Source: JADLCX01 sp964630785
Lineage (GTDB): Bacteria; Planctomycetota; Phycisphaerae; Phycisphaerales; UBA1924
DNA: 64,000 nucleotides
NCBI GenBank assembly: GCA_964630785.1
Contig: CAZVZG010000019.1
Coordinates: 22,643-86,642 of the forward strand
Reading direction: 5' to 3'
Shown: positions 16,722-26,562 of the stretch, piece by piece
Numbering within the stretch: the first letter of the stretch is position 1
How the letters are laid out: each line of letters begins with the position of its first letter
The notes under the pieces: generated by a model
What the model saw: the letters and a program-made list of their open reading frames with translations, nothing else
Databases searched by the model: none
Told to the model about the DNA's origin: nothing
Made by a program: the position numbers and the translations under genes

Positions 16722-17752
16722 TCAGCGCCCTCCGTGACGCGTACGCGTTCTCGATCCGCGGCGGCACGCCGCCTGCCTCTGCTCCGAGCCTGGGCCAGCG
16801 CCTGGCCGCCGATCGGCTCCTCGTTCCGCTTGTTCGTGAATGGGACCTGGACCTCCACCGTCGCGCCGGTGACGCGCCCCCCATCGGTGATGTTTCTCAC
16901 CGAGACCCGGCCGCCGTGCGCATCGACGATGCGGTGCACGATCGCCAGCCCGAGCCCCGTGCCCGTCGCCCGCGTGGTGAAGAACGGGTTGAACATCCGC
17001 TCCATCACATGGTCCGGGACGCCCGGCCCGGTGTCGGTCACCGAGAGCACGGCGAACGTGCGCTCGACACCGTCCGGATCGACGACCTTGCGGCAGGCCA
17101 CGTCGGTGGTCAGCCGCAACTCCACGTTTCCGCCCGGGCGCTCGGCCATGGCCTGCACCGCGTTGGAGATGATGTTGACGATGGCCCGCTGGATCAGGAA
17201 AGGGTCGCACTCGATCTCGCGCACGGCCGAGCGCTGGTCGCGGCGATCGACGGCCACGGCCGCGGCGCCGTTCCCCGTTGCTTCCTCGATGGCCCGCGTG
17301 AACAGATCGGCGACGCCGGCCGCCGACGGACGGACGCTGAACTCCCTGGCGAATGCGAGCACGTCGTGCACCACGGCGTCGGCGGACCGAACGGCCGAAG
17401 TTATCCGCTGCGCCACTTCGCGCTCCGCCGGATGGTCTTTCAGGTCGTCGTCGAGCATTCGAGCGTAGAGGCGGATCGACCCCAGCGGGTTGCGGATTTC
17501 GTGGGCGATTCCCGCCGCCATCTCGCCCAGGGCCGCGAGTCGGCGCGAACGCTCCAACTGCTCGTTGGCCTGACGGAGTTCGTCCTGAAGTCGGGCCACC
17601 TCCGCCTGCAACCGCTCGTGCGCCGAATGCAGGCGCGACGTGGCATCGTTGAAGGCCCCGAGTAGTTCGGCGAGGTCCGCGGGTGACATCGCCGTCGCGG
17701 CGGATGCGCCGGTGGTCGCCATGCTCGGAGTTGTCGCGGTTGACATGTTCAA
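16718..17752 (-). CDS. Cytoplasmic sensor histidine kinase, partner of the flagellar sigma-54 regulator
   Basis: A 344-residue kinase without membrane segments. A coiled coil (about 40-72) leads to the H-box GIAHEIRNPLGS with phospho-acceptor His84. This is followed by the N-box NIISNAVQAM, G1 DTGPGVP, the F-box MFNPFFTTR and G2 GTGLGLAI of a complete HATPase_c domain. The C-terminus is an Arg-rich tail. The lack of a sensor domain resembles FlrB/AtoC-pathway kinases that respond to flagellar assembly state rather than to an external ligand. It overlaps the regulator gene by 4 bp and follows the FlgN-like gene by 30 bp. Confidence 0.9.
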   Translation of the reverse strand: MNMSTATTPSMATTGASAATAMSPADLAELLGAFNDATSRLHSAHERLQAEVARLQDELRQANEQLERSRRLAALGEMAAGIAHEIRNPLGSIRLYARMLDDDLKDHPAEREVAQRITSAVRSADAVVHDVLAFAREFSVRPSAAGVADLFTRAIEEATGNGAAAVAVDRRDQRSAVREIECDPFLIQRAIVNIISNAVQAMAERPGGNVELRLTTDVACRKVVDPDGVERTFAVLSVTDTGPGVPDHVMERMFNPFFTTRATGTGLGLAIVHRIVDAHGGRVSVRNITDGGRVTGATVEVQVPFTNKRNEEPIGGQALAQARSRGRRRAAADRERVRVTEGAE

Positions 17753-17782
17753 AGCGGTTGGTGCGTGGGCAATTGACCGATA

Positions 17783-18292
17783 TCAGCCCTGACGATCGTG
17801 GAATCTCGGCCCGGTCGCTCCGCTTCCCGCGTATGCGGCCGCGGCGCCACGAAGCCGAGAGAGGTTCGCGAGTTCGTCCGCCACCCCGCGGCGTTGAGAT
17901 TCGAGGGCCCGGCGGTCCTCGTCGTCACGCCGGCGGACCCGCTCGACGGACTCCGCGATACGGTCGATGCGGTTCTGGAGCGACTCCCGATCGGCGGCCT
18001 GAAGACGAGACATCGCGATGTCGCGCCGGTTGCGGAATGGTTCGAGCGTCCCGTTGATCTCGACGACGCGGTCGAGCACCGCCTGACGCTCGTTGAGCAC
18101 GCTCAGCAGGCCCTCGGTCCGGCCGGCCTGCACGTGCGAGGACTGCGTCTCGCTTAGCCCTTCAAGCCTCACGCAGAGGTCGTACTGCTCGTCGAGCAGG
18201 CCCGCGACCGCGGCAAGCCATCTTGATCCCGGAGAATCGAAAGAGTTCTCACTCAGGACGGGCGGCCGTGAAGTTGTCGTGCTCGCATTCAT
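17783..18292 (-). CDS. FlgN-like flagellar chaperone
   Basis: A 169-residue helical protein with a FlgN-type profile: LLDEQYDLCVRLEGLSETQSSHVQAG is followed by LLSVLNERQAVLDRVVEIN, then a long charged helix. FlgN holds the hook-filament junction proteins FlgK and FlgL before export. Neither flgK nor flgL lies in this window, so the assignment rests on the helix pattern and on its place at the head of the flagellar cluster, 30 bp before the kinase. It could alternatively be another coiled-coil secretion chaperone. Confidence 0.6.
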   Translation of the reverse strand: MNASTTTSRPPVLSENSFDSPGSRWLAAVAGLLDEQYDLCVRLEGLSETQSSHVQAGRTEGLLSVLNERQAVLDRVVEINGTLEPFRNRRDIAMSRLQAADRESLQNRIDRIAESVERVRRRDDEDRRALESQRRGVADELANLSRLRGAAAAYAGSGATGPRFHDRQG

Positions 18293-18319
18293 TCAGAAGG
18301 CTCCCGTGCTTGTCGTCCC

Positions 18320-20917
18320 TCACGGCGTCGGCGCCGCCGCCTCCGCGCGCTCCAGGACGGTGCGGGCGTCCAGCCATCGCTCCCAGTGCTTCTTCTGCAT
18401 CGGCAGGTCGGGCCGGTTCCAGACCTCGTCGGGAAACCGCGCGAGCTGCCGCCGCGCCCGCTCGTTGGCCGTGCGGGCCTGGGCCAGGCGGCCCTCGGCG
18501 AGGTAGGCGCTGACGATCTGTGCCATCGCCACCAGCGACGATGGGTCATCGGCGTACTTGAGCGCCGCGGCGTCATAGGCCGCGACCGCCTTGTCGTACT
18601 CGCCCAGGTCGAACGCGCAGTCGCCAACATAGAACGACGCGTTGCGGAGATAGGTCTTGTCGAGCTCGGTCATGCGGGCAGCGTCGGCGGCCTCCAGCCC
18701 TTGGCGCACCCGGTCGTAGAGCTTCATCGCGGTGCGCAAGTGCTCTAGCCGCTTGGCCTTGAGCTCGCCCTCGACCGATTGAGGGAGTGTCGCCGTCAGT
18801 GTTGTCTCGATGCGGTCCGCCTCCAAACGGTGGCTGTCGGCGAGCTTGAACCGGATCGCCTCGGTGTCGCCGGAGTCGCCGTAACGCTCGACCACCTCCT
18901 CGAACCGCACGATCGCGTCCGGGTAGCGGCCTGCGGCGTAGTACATGTTGCCGAGCTGGATCAGCGCCTCGCGGTAGTCCTTTGCGTCGGGCGAGAGCAG
19001 GCTGCCGTCCACGACCGACTTGAGGAGCGTCTCCGCTCGCACGTCGTTCTGCGGGTCTTTGTCGCCCAGGTAGCACATGGCCAGGGGCACGATCGAACGG
19101 TCGGCCCACGTGCCGGCGGCCTCGGGCTGCCCGGGGTCCGAGGTGGCCGCACGGAGTTCCTCGTAGAGGGCAATCGCCGGGGTGAAGTCTGAATCGGCCT
19201 GAAAGATCTGGGCCAGGCGGAACTTGGCCGCGGGGCGGTTGGGGTCGGTGTCCGAGGCCCCGTCCGCGTAGGCCGCGAACGCCTTGCGAGCCAGGTCCAG
19301 GTCGCCCGCGCGGTCGTACGAATCGGCCGCGGTCCAGAGGGACTCGGAGGAACGGTCGACGTCGGCCGCGGCAACTTTCTCGGCGTGGCGGCGGAAGTAG
19401 TCGCCCGCGGCCAGGTAGTAGCGTTTGACCTCGGCCCGCGTCGCGGGGTCGAGGTCCATCACGGTGAAATCCGCCGCGTGCGAGGCCTTGGCCTGCTCCA
19501 TCCGCTCGTCGGCGAGCTCGCGGTTCGTCCGAGCCAGCGCCAGCACGATCGTCGCCGGCGTGTCGTTCTCACGGTAGAGCGACTCGGCCATCTGCGCGTA
19601 GCGCAGCGCGGTCAAGCGGTCATGGTCGTCGTCACGCTCGCGGTAGCGGTTCAACAGGCTTTCGGAAACGGCGTCACGTCCAACATCGCGGGGGGCCTCA
19701 CCCTTTCGCACCGCGTCCACAACCTCCGCGTAACGCTCAAGGCTCTGATCGAAATCCCGGTCGACGGCATCAACCTCGGCCAGCCCAAGCACCGCGGGCA
19801 GGTACGAGGGTGAACTGCGGTACTCGTTGACCACCTTGGTGAACCGCTCGCGGGCTTGCGCCAGGCCGCGCTCACCACGGTTTTGGGCGATTCGCCCGAG
19901 CAGCAGCGTGGCCCGTGCCCGCAGCAGGCTGCCCGCGTCGAGCAGGCCGTCGGCGGCGTCGAGCTGCTTTTCGGCGTTGTCGGGCTGCCCGGCCTCGAAA
20001 TAGGCCTCTCCGAGGAGCACGTACAACTCGCCGGTGCGCCCGGGCGTCACGTCGCGCAGCCGCTGGATCTCGCGGAGCAGCTTGGTGATCGCCTCCTCCA
20101 CGCGGTGCAGGCTCAGAAGCAACTCCGTCTGCTTGACCAACACCCACGAGCGGTCCTCGGGCAAAGCGTCCGGATCGGTCGCGATGTTGGCGAGCAGGTC
20201 AAGCGTGAGCGGTTCGCGACGGTCCTTGGCGGCGAGGTTGTGCTCGATGACCTCGCGGGTCAGTTTCGTGCGCTGGGCGTTCTGGTCGGCGGGCAGCGAT
20301 CCGATCCGGGTCAGGGCCTTGTCGATGTCGCCAACACCGATCAGCGATCGGGCCAAACGCACAACGTCGTCGGGCTGAAGTTTCGCCCCCTCGTGCTCGG
20401 CCGCCAGGTAGTCGTCGATGATCGTGCGGTAGTTCGGCTCCAGGCTGATCGCCATAGCCTGTTGGGCGCCCGAGAATGCCCGGGCCCTGGCGAGCCTGAA
20501 CCGGATGATCTGGTCGGTCGTCGCCTTGCCCGAGTCGATGAAACCCCGAGCTCCCCCGTTGAGCTCGGCGATGGCCTCGTCGAACTTGCCCGCCTCCACG
20601 AGGCGTTCGGCCTCTTGCAGCGGCGAGGACAGGTCGGCCTCGGGCTGTGATCGGAACCAAACGACCAGCCCGCCGATCAGCAGCACGACGGCCAGCACAA
20701 GCGTGGGGATCTGCCACAAGTTGCGCCAGGAAGTCGAGACCGCTCCCCCTCCGAACGGCTTCGTTTCGCCGCCGGTCCCGGACGCTTCCGAACCCTGCCT
20801 GGGCCTGGCCTCCGCCACTGATACATTCCCCTTGACTGACGCGGCGACGCTCCCGGATCCTCCGGAACCCGCGACGACGCGGGCGATCGGCAGAGTTTGC
20901 CGATCGCCGGGCCTCAT
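18320..20917 (-). CDS. Large membrane-anchored TPR-repeat protein
   Basis: About 865 residues. A short Gly/Ser-rich N-terminus is followed by one membrane helix (about 70-92, WQIPTLVLAVVLLIGGLVVWF region). The rest is a chain of helical pairs with TPR spacing, for example AERLVEAGKFDEAIAELN, GEAYFEAGQPDNAEKQLDAA, NMYYAAGRYPDAIVRFEEV and CAFDLGEYDKAVAAYDAA. No catalytic motif is visible. TPR scaffolds of this size in the envelope usually hold protein complexes. The start at ATG 20917 (MRPGDRQTL) is preferred over an open upstream part with Gly/Arg low complexity. It ends 27 bp before the FlgN-like gene and could be read through into the flagellar cluster. Confidence 0.8.
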   Translation of the reverse strand: MRPGDRQTLPIARVVAGSGGSGSVAASVKGNVSVAEARPRQGSEASGTGGETKPFGGGAVSTSWRNLWQIPTLVLAVVLLIGGLVVWFRSQPEADLSSPLQEAERLVEAGKFDEAIAELNGGARGFIDSGKATTDQIIRFRLARARAFSGAQQAMAISLEPNYRTIIDDYLAAEHEGAKLQPDDVVRLARSLIGVGDIDKALTRIGSLPADQNAQRTKLTREVIEHNLAAKDRREPLTLDLLANIATDPDALPEDRSWVLVKQTELLLSLHRVEEAITKLLREIQRLRDVTPGRTGELYVLLGEAYFEAGQPDNAEKQLDAADGLLDAGSLLRARATLLLGRIAQNRGERGLAQARERFTKVVNEYRSSPSYLPAVLGLAEVDAVDRDFDQSLERYAEVVDAVRKGEAPRDVGRDAVSESLLNRYRERDDDHDRLTALRYAQMAESLYRENDTPATIVLALARTNRELADERMEQAKASHAADFTVMDLDPATRAEVKRYYLAAGDYFRRHAEKVAAADVDRSSESLWTAADSYDRAGDLDLARKAFAAYADGASDTDPNRPAAKFRLAQIFQADSDFTPAIALYEELRAATSDPGQPEAAGTWADRSIVPLAMCYLGDKDPQNDVRAETLLKSVVDGSLLSPDAKDYREALIQLGNMYYAAGRYPDAIVRFEEVVERYGDSGDTEAIRFKLADSHRLEADRIETTLTATLPQSVEGELKAKRLEHLRTAMKLYDRVRQGLEAADAARMTELDKTYLRNASFYVGDCAFDLGEYDKAVAAYDAAALKYADDPSSLVAMAQIVSAYLAEGRLAQARTANERARRQLARFPDEVWNRPDLPMQKKHWERWLDARTVLERAEAAAPTP

Positions 20918-21084
20918 ATCGGGCGACAAGGGCACGATCCTTCTGTTTGTGGAGCAGGAACTGCGCCCCCCGCCTCCGCCCCCCCGTTCCTCGTCCCCGT
21001 GTCCCCCCCTCCTCCACCAAACTGCCCACAAAGGTCAGGACCGCCTCCACCGCATCCGCACTTCAGAAGAAGCGCTCGACGAGA

Positions 21085-23082
21085 TCAGCCCTGTTCACCC
21101 TGCTCGGATGCGGTCATCAGCACCAGCGTCTTGGCGAGCAGGTCGCCCGGGTGACGGCGGTTGATGTCCACCAGCATGAACAGGCCGAGTACCGGCGCGA
21201 ACCACTTGACCAGGTTCCTCACCAGGCACTGCCAGAACACCGGCCTCGACAGCGATTGCTCGCCCTGCGCGGCACCCGCGGCCGAGGGCTCCGTTCTGGC
21301 GGCGTGGGGACGGACCGAGGCCACCACGCACCCCGTGAGCAACTTGCCCAGCGAGCGACCGAAGAGCCACTCGCCGAGTGTGGCGTGGGCCGCGGAGAGG
21401 CCGAACGCCGTCAGCAACGCCCAGATCGTGAACGGCTGGCCCATCATCTGCGAGGGCAGGAGCAGCGTGCCGGTGGGAAGCGAGAAAAGCGACTCGACCA
21501 GCATCGCGGCGGGCAGGTAATCGAGCACCGCGGCAAGGAACCGGCGGCCCGGCTCGGCCAGCACCACGCCCTTGGGTAGGGTCGCGGTCTGCGTCGGCTC
21601 GGTGCGAAGCACAAACACCAACACCGCCCCCATCACCACCACCAGCATGGCCACCAGCGCCTGGTACTCCCGGGTTGTGATCCAGTAGTTGCTCTTGAGC
21701 GGGCCGCGATACAGCGGCTTACCGGTGGTCGCCGAGACCTCGCAGATTTCCAGCCCGGTGCGGTTCGACCCCGGTGCGGCCAGCGCGGGCTCCTGAGATT
21801 CGGGTCCGCCGCCGGTCGATCCCGAGGGCGCGCCCGCCTCGCTCGCGTCGGCCCAGATCACCGCGATCCGCCCGGAACCGTCCATCGGTACGACGACGTG
21901 CTGCTTCGGCACGTCTTCGACGGCCGGCCCTTCTTCGGCCGCGCGGTCGGCACGCAGCCAGAACAGCCGTACTTCGCCCCGGTTCTCCGGCGTCCACGCG
22001 ACCGCGACCGACGCCCCCTCCACGCGGCAGACCAGGTCGGGCTTCGGGATCGCAAGGTCGATGTTGGCGGTGTGCACCTTCAGCGGGTAGGTCGTCTCCT
22101 TCCACACAAGGACCGGATCGGGATCGCCGGGCGCGAACGACAGGGGCAGCCGCGTGGTGAACTCGCGGACTTCGGGCCCAGCGGTGTCGAGGGCGTCGAG
22201 GATGATCGCGTCGGCCTCACCCACGAGCCAGAACTGGGAGAACTTTCTCTCGCCCGTTTCGCCTTCGGCCCACGGGAGCGCCAGCCTGTGCCATTGGGAG
22301 TACGCGTAGAGCAGCAACTCCAAATCACCGGTCTTGGGTGTGCTCTCGACGGCGGGCTTGCTACCGGGCGTGGACGGGGGGAATGGAACCACCCACTGAC
22401 CCGAGGTCCCGGAGCGGGGCGAATGCCGGATCAATGCGACCGGCCCAAAGCGGCAAGCTCCGAAAGCGACCATCTCCACCGACCTGGCGGGAAGTGTGGC
22501 GTCCAGCGCGGGCCGGCCCGGCGGGTATTCCCAACCCCCGCCGGCCGATTGAACCGCCGAGAGCGTCAGGATGCGCTGGCGGAAGTCGCCCTTGCCGATC
22601 GGTGCGGTTCGGTCGGCCTGGAGCGCGACATACACACGGTTCTGCCACCAAGCCACATACTCCGCGGATTGTGGGAAACCGGGCGCGAATCGGACAACCC
22701 CCTGGGCGCTGCGGCTGCGCTCGGCGTTCATGCCCGGTTCCGCACCGGTGGCGGCCGGCCGCGGCGGCAGGTGCAGCAGCGCCGTGCCGCGGTTGGGTCC
22801 CGCGGGAAGGGCGAACCACCCGTGCCCGGCGGGCTCGATCTTGGGGACCTCGTCCGGGTGCGGGCGGGTGGCGTGCGCCGGCGGAGCATCCGCGTGCGCG
22901 GCTGTGGGAAGGGGGGGGGCGGGCTTGGGGGATGGGGCGGCGGGAGGGGCGGTCGGGGCCGTTTGCTCGGCCTTTGCCCTGCTGCTCTGCGCCATCGCTA
23001 CGCCCGCGCCGACGAGCACGCACGCGATCCACGCGAGGATCACCACCGGGAATGTCGGCCCCGCGCGGCCGCTGGTCTCCAT
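21085..23082 (-). CDS. Membrane protein with C-terminal RDD domain
   Basis: A 665-residue protein. A signal-anchor helix lies at about 12-31, followed by a Pro/Ala-rich linker and a long extracytoplasmic beta-rich region. The C-terminal 180 residues contain several membrane helices of the RDD type: GRRFLAAVLDYLPAAMLVE, the GEWLFGRSLGKLLTG motif, and R.PGDLLAKTLVLM at the end. RDD proteins are small membrane modules; some act in ion or compatible-solute exchange, but most are uncharacterised. It lies 27 bp after the LolA-like lipoprotein and 167 bp before the TPR gene, so the three look like one envelope operon. Confidence 0.75.
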   Translation of the reverse strand: METSGRAGPTFPVVILAWIACVLVGAGVAMAQSSRAKAEQTAPTAPPAAPSPKPAPPLPTAAHADAPPAHATRPHPDEVPKIEPAGHGWFALPAGPNRGTALLHLPPRPAATGAEPGMNAERSRSAQGVVRFAPGFPQSAEYVAWWQNRVYVALQADRTAPIGKGDFRQRILTLSAVQSAGGGWEYPPGRPALDATLPARSVEMVAFGACRFGPVALIRHSPRSGTSGQWVVPFPPSTPGSKPAVESTPKTGDLELLLYAYSQWHRLALPWAEGETGERKFSQFWLVGEADAIILDALDTAGPEVREFTTRLPLSFAPGDPDPVLVWKETTYPLKVHTANIDLAIPKPDLVCRVEGASVAVAWTPENRGEVRLFWLRADRAAEEGPAVEDVPKQHVVVPMDGSGRIAVIWADASEAGAPSGSTGGGPESQEPALAAPGSNRTGLEICEVSATTGKPLYRGPLKSNYWITTREYQALVAMLVVVMGAVLVFVLRTEPTQTATLPKGVVLAEPGRRFLAAVLDYLPAAMLVESLFSLPTGTLLLPSQMMGQPFTIWALLTAFGLSAAHATLGEWLFGRSLGKLLTGCVVASVRPHAARTEPSAAGAAQGEQSLSRPVFWQCLVRNLVKWFAPVLGLFMLVDINRRHPGDLLAKTLVLMTASEQGEQG

Positions 23083-23109
23083 GAGCGATCGTAGACCCCG
23101 GTCGCGCCG

Positions 23110-24075
23110 TTACTTCGCGCCGGCGCCGCCCTCATCGTCCGCGATCGGCCGGTCGAGATCGACCACGCGCCCGACGCCGAGCCGCCGAACCAGCTCATCG
23201 AGCCTGAACGCCTTGTCGCTGATGGGTCCATCTTTGGCGTCGCTGAGCGTGATCCGCAGTTCGGCGTCGCTCTCGATGTCGTCGCAGGTGATCCTCGCCG
23301 GGATCACTGGGCGCTCGCCCACACTGCCGGGAACGCCCGTCCGATTGATCGTGACGCGCTCCTCGCCCTCCATGTCCGCCCGCAGCACCAGTTTGTGGTC
23401 AGCGTTGAAGAGTTCGATCGAGCTCGGCCGCATGGTTTTGGGGTCCACCCACACGCGTTGCAGACCGTTGCGGCCGGGGAGCGGCGAGACAATCCCGAGC
23501 CTGCGCCCGTCACGCGACCATTGCGTGGCGCCCTTGAGTTTGGGGTCGAGTGGGGTGATGCCGATAGCCGCGATCAGGTCGAGCGGCCGGACGCCGATGC
23601 CGAGCCTCCGCCCGGCGGCGCTCTGGTTCGCATCCCAATGATCGTGGCGCCCGACCGCCGCGAAGCGGTCGTCGGGGTTGCTCAGATCGATCCACCAATA
23701 GCGCTCTTCGTCGGACCCGAGCCAGAAGAGCTTCTTTCCCGCCTTGCCCAGGTCGATCGCGAGTTTGTTCGGACGGACGATCTGGAGCGTGCCGTCGGGC
23801 TGCTCGGTGTGGCGTTCGCCGTCGCGATCGGTGTAGGTAAGCCGGATCGTGGCCCGCGCGATCAGCCGGTCCAGAGGCAAGACGCCCTCGTTGTATCGCG
23901 CCACGGCGTCCTGGAAACTCGGCAGCGGCTGGGCAACAACGGTCGTGATTGTCGGCTCACCTTTGGGCGAGGGCGTGCTCTGGCAACCGTTCAACAGCAA
24001 CGCGGCCACTGCCGCGCACCCGCAGACTCTCAATCCCCAACCCGGGATCGCCTGTCGGGCGTTGTCGATGCTCAC
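23110..24075 (-). CDS. LolA-like lipoprotein
   Basis: A 321-residue lipoprotein. A signal peptide ends in the lipobox LLLNGC. The mature part resembles the LolA/LolB half-barrel: repeated beta strands such as TIRLTYTDRDG, GTLQIVRPNKLAIDLG and RVWVDPKTMRPSSIELF. This last strand resembles the outer-membrane lipoprotein-carrier family. The family binds acyl chains of lipoproteins or other lipids. Start chosen at GTG 24075, which overlaps the stop of the upstream gene (GTGA); the open frame further upstream is Arg-rich and shadows that gene. Confidence 0.72.
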   Translation of the reverse strand: MSIDNARQAIPGWGLRVCGCAAVAALLLNGCQSTPSPKGEPTITTVVAQPLPSFQDAVARYNEGVLPLDRLIARATIRLTYTDRDGERHTEQPDGTLQIVRPNKLAIDLGKAGKKLFWLGSDEERYWWIDLSNPDDRFAAVGRHDHWDANQSAAGRRLGIGVRPLDLIAAIGITPLDPKLKGATQWSRDGRRLGIVSPLPGRNGLQRVWVDPKTMRPSSIELFNADHKLVLRADMEGEERVTINRTGVPGSVGERPVIPARITCDDIESDAELRITLSDAKDGPISDKAFRLDELVRRLGVGRVVDLDRPIADDEGGAGAK

Positions 24076-24698
24076 GCGCCGCCTCCGGGAGGCGAGGAGG
24101 CGACGGGCTCCGCCGCTCCGCCGTCGAGCAACGCGGCCAGTTGCCCGACCACGCGGGCGACGCACGCCTCGCTCAGTCCCGGGTCGCGCACCTCGATGAT
24201 TGCGCCGCCCTCGGAGGACTTCGGCGACCCTCGCGGTCGGACGAGCATGGTCCCTTTCGCGTCGGTCCGTTCGCACACCAGCAGCCGCTTCCGCATCAGG
24301 ATCAGCGCGAGCATGAACCGGAAAACGTCCCGGCCCTCTCCGCCCTCCGCTCCCTCCTCCGTCCCCGGGACCTCACCGTCCCCGTCCGACTCCACGAACA
24401 TGTCCAGCAGCGATTCGTCGTCCACGAGCAGCTTTTTTCTCGCGCCCGGATCGGGCACGACGGCACGCCACGAACCCAGGACGGGCAGACGCCGACCATC
24501 CTCTGTTCGCGGTCGAGCCCCGGCCGTCCAGGAGTCCAGCGAAACATCCACCCGCCGGTACTCTTCCGAATCCGGCGGCTGAACGAGCGCGGCGACGTAC
24601 GCCTCACCGGTCGCGAGCTCCCTTCCCGTTGCGGCGCACACGCGGGTGGGCGAACCGACGGAGTAACCGGGCCTCAACGAGGACGAAGGCGTGCTCAT
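24072..24698 (-). CDS. Conserved hypothetical protein with a Cys-x-Gly-Arg-x-Leu-x-x-Gly-Glu opening
   Basis: A 208-residue soluble protein. After a short Ser/Thr-rich start it has CAATGRELATGEAYVAAL, then a DVSLDSW strand and a W..VVPDPGARKKLLVDDESL segment. The later part, FRFMLALILMRKRLLVCE, looks like a hydrophobic helix bearing one Cys. I know similar short proteins from planctomycete genomes but no function. ATG at 24698 begins at this conserved opening; there is an open but non-coding-looking extension upstream. It is the first gene of the four-gene block leading to the TPR protein and is coupled to the lipoprotein by a GTGA overlap. Confidence 0.65.
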   Translation of the reverse strand: MSTPSSSLRPGYSVGSPTRVCAATGRELATGEAYVAALVQPPDSEEYRRVDVSLDSWTAGARPRTEDGRRLPVLGSWRAVVPDPGARKKLLVDDESLLDMFVESDGDGEVPGTEEGAEGGEGRDVFRFMLALILMRKRLLVCERTDAKGTMLVRPRGSPKSSEGGAIIEVRDPGLSEACVARVVGQLAALLDGGAAEPVASSPPGGGA

Positions 24699-24960
24699 GC
24701 CCCAGTGTACGGCCCACCCGCACCGCGCCGTGCGGCGGACATGCTCCCGCAACCCTCGATGCGGTCGACAAGTGACTCGACCCGCCCGCCCAAGGAAGCC
24801 ACTTCCGATCGATTTCTGAGTGGCGTGGTTTGCTCTGGGTCCGCCCTCCCCTCCACCGCTGCGACAATCTCGACCGGTTGCTCGCCAATAATCCGGCCCC
24901 CGTGTCGGGGATGGGAAGTGGGTGCGGCACGGCGGCTCGAAAGGCGGTACGTTCCCTTCC
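24699..24960. other. Divergent intergenic region
   Basis: A 262-bp gap between divergently transcribed genes: the 208-residue protein on the minus strand and the acyl-CoA synthetase beta-like gene on the plus strand. Promoters for both must lie here. I found no convincing -35/-10 pair, hairpin or operator palindrome. Confidence 0.3.
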
Positions 24961-26562
24961 ATGGCGAGACTGCACGAGTTCGAGGGCAAGGCGTTGCTGG
25001 CCAAGGGGGGTTTGGCCGTGCCGCGCGGCGGGGAGGGAACGGTCGGCAGGGGAACTGGAGGTGTGGCGAGCACGCCCAGCGAGGCCCGGCAGGCCGCGGC
25101 GGCACTGGGCGGGCCCTGCGTGGTGAAGGCTCAGGCGTGGACCACTGGCCGGGCCGCGATCGGCGGAATCGCTTTCGCCGAGGATCCCGACCAGGCCGCG
25201 GCGGCGGCGCAGCGGATGCTGGGAATGAAGGTCGGGCAGTTCCCGGTGACTCGCGTGCTCGTGGAAGAACGATTAGAGCTCGCGACCGAGTTGTTCCTCT
25301 CGCTCTCGATCGATGAGCGGACCCGCGGGCCGGTGCTGCTGCTGGCGGCCGCGGGCGGTTCGGGGGTGGAGGATCGGGCCGCCGGCGTGAAACGGGTACC
25401 GTGCTCGGTCGCTACCGGTCCTGAAGAGAGGGCTTTGCGGGAGGCGGTTGCGTCCCTGCCCATCGCCGAGAAGATGCGCACGGAGGTCGAAGCCGCCGCG
25501 AGGCGCGTGTTCGAGATCGCCCGCAAGAGCGAGGCCCGATCGCTGGAGATCAACCCGCTGGCGATCACCCAGGATGGACGGCTCGTCGCGGCCGACTGCC
25601 GGATCACGATCGACGATTACGCAGTATTCCGCCACCCCGAGCTGGGCATCGACTTTGCCCGCGAACTCGATCACCCTCCCACCGAGCTGGAGCGTGTCGC
25701 CTACGCCGTCGAGCAGGCCGACCACCGGGGAACATTCTTCTTCGCTCAGATGAACACAGCCGCGACGGCGAGCTCGAAGGGGCTCGTCGGCTTTCACGGC
25801 GCGGGCGGGGGCGGGAGCATGATGTCGATGGACGCGATCACGAACGAGGGGTTCACGATCGCGAACTTCACCGACACCAGCGGCAACCCCTCGCCCGCGA
25901 AAGTGTACCGGGCCGCGAGGATCATCCTGAGTCAGCCGGGGCTGGTGGGTTACTTCGGCTCGGGCTCGGGGGTGGCGAATCAGGAACAACACTGGAGCGC
26001 GTACGGACTGGCCAAGGCGTTCTGGGAGTTGAACGTGGACATCCCCGTCGTCGTGCGCCTGGGCGGGAACACTGAGGACCGCGCGGTGGAGATCCTGGAG
26101 GGCGCGTGCCGGGCGGCGGGGCTCCGGGCGGCGGTTGAGGGATACAAGAAAACCGATACACCGGCGAAGGTCGCGGGACGATTCGCCGAACTGGTGCGAG
26201 AATCGATCGACAAGGGCACGGGCGCGTGGACCCCTCACCGCGCACGCCGACCGGGCTTTGTGGGCTCGGCGTCGGCGGTCGGGTTCGACGTCAAGGGCGG
26301 GCGCGTGTGGATCGACGCGGGGCTGTGGAGAAAGAACTCCGCCGCGATCATCGCCAGAGCCAATGGTCTACTCAGGGACGAGCGCGGCTCGCCCGCGATC
26401 ACCGTCACGCCGGGCGAGTTCGTGTCCAAGGACAGCGACTTGATCGCCTGCGAGGTCGAGTGTCGGCGTGACGGGATCGAAGGGCTGTTCGTCGAACTCG
26501 ACATCCCCGGCCTCGTCGGGGCTGGCCCGGGGGCGGCGGCTGTGGCGGGGGGAACACACTGA
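24961..26562 (+). CDS. ATP-grasp acyl-CoA synthetase beta-type subunit (ATP-citrate lyase / citryl-CoA synthetase-like)
   Basis: A 533-residue homologue of the succinyl-CoA synthetase beta subunit. The N-terminal ATP-grasp part begins RLHEFEGKALLAKGGL and has CVVKAQ..TTGRA for nucleotide binding. The metal-binding EINPLAI is at about 198-204. The ligase domain carries GFHGAGGGGSMMSMD and the characteristic VDIPVVVRLGGNTEDRA. Unlike SucC (about 390 residues) it has a C-terminal extension of roughly 130 residues (from GRVWIDAGLW) that I cannot assign. The stop overlaps the next start by one base (TGATG). Because the next gene joins the alpha subunit to a citrate-synthase-like lyase, the pair should cleave citrate with ATP and CoA. 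Another acyl substrate such as homocitrate or methylcitrate is possible. Confidence 0.7.
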   Translation: MARLHEFEGKALLAKGGLAVPRGGEGTVGRGTGGVASTPSEARQAAAALGGPCVVKAQAWTTGRAAIGGIAFAEDPDQAAAAAQRMLGMKVGQFPVTRVLVEERLELATELFLSLSIDERTRGPVLLLAAAGGSGVEDRAAGVKRVPCSVATGPEERALREAVASLPIAEKMRTEVEAAARRVFEIARKSEARSLEINPLAITQDGRLVAADCRITIDDYAVFRHPELGIDFARELDHPPTELERVAYAVEQADHRGTFFFAQMNTAATASSKGLVGFHGAGGGGSMMSMDAITNEGFTIANFTDTSGNPSPAKVYRAARIILSQPGLVGYFGSGSGVANQEQHWSAYGLAKAFWELNVDIPVVVRLGGNTEDRAVEILEGACRAAGLRAAVEGYKKTDTPAKVAGRFAELVRESIDKGTGAWTPHRARRPGFVGSASAVGFDVKGGRVWIDAGLWRKNSAAIIARANGLLRDERGSPAITVTPGEFVSKDSDLIACEVECRRDGIEGLFVELDIPGLVGAGPGAAAVAGGTH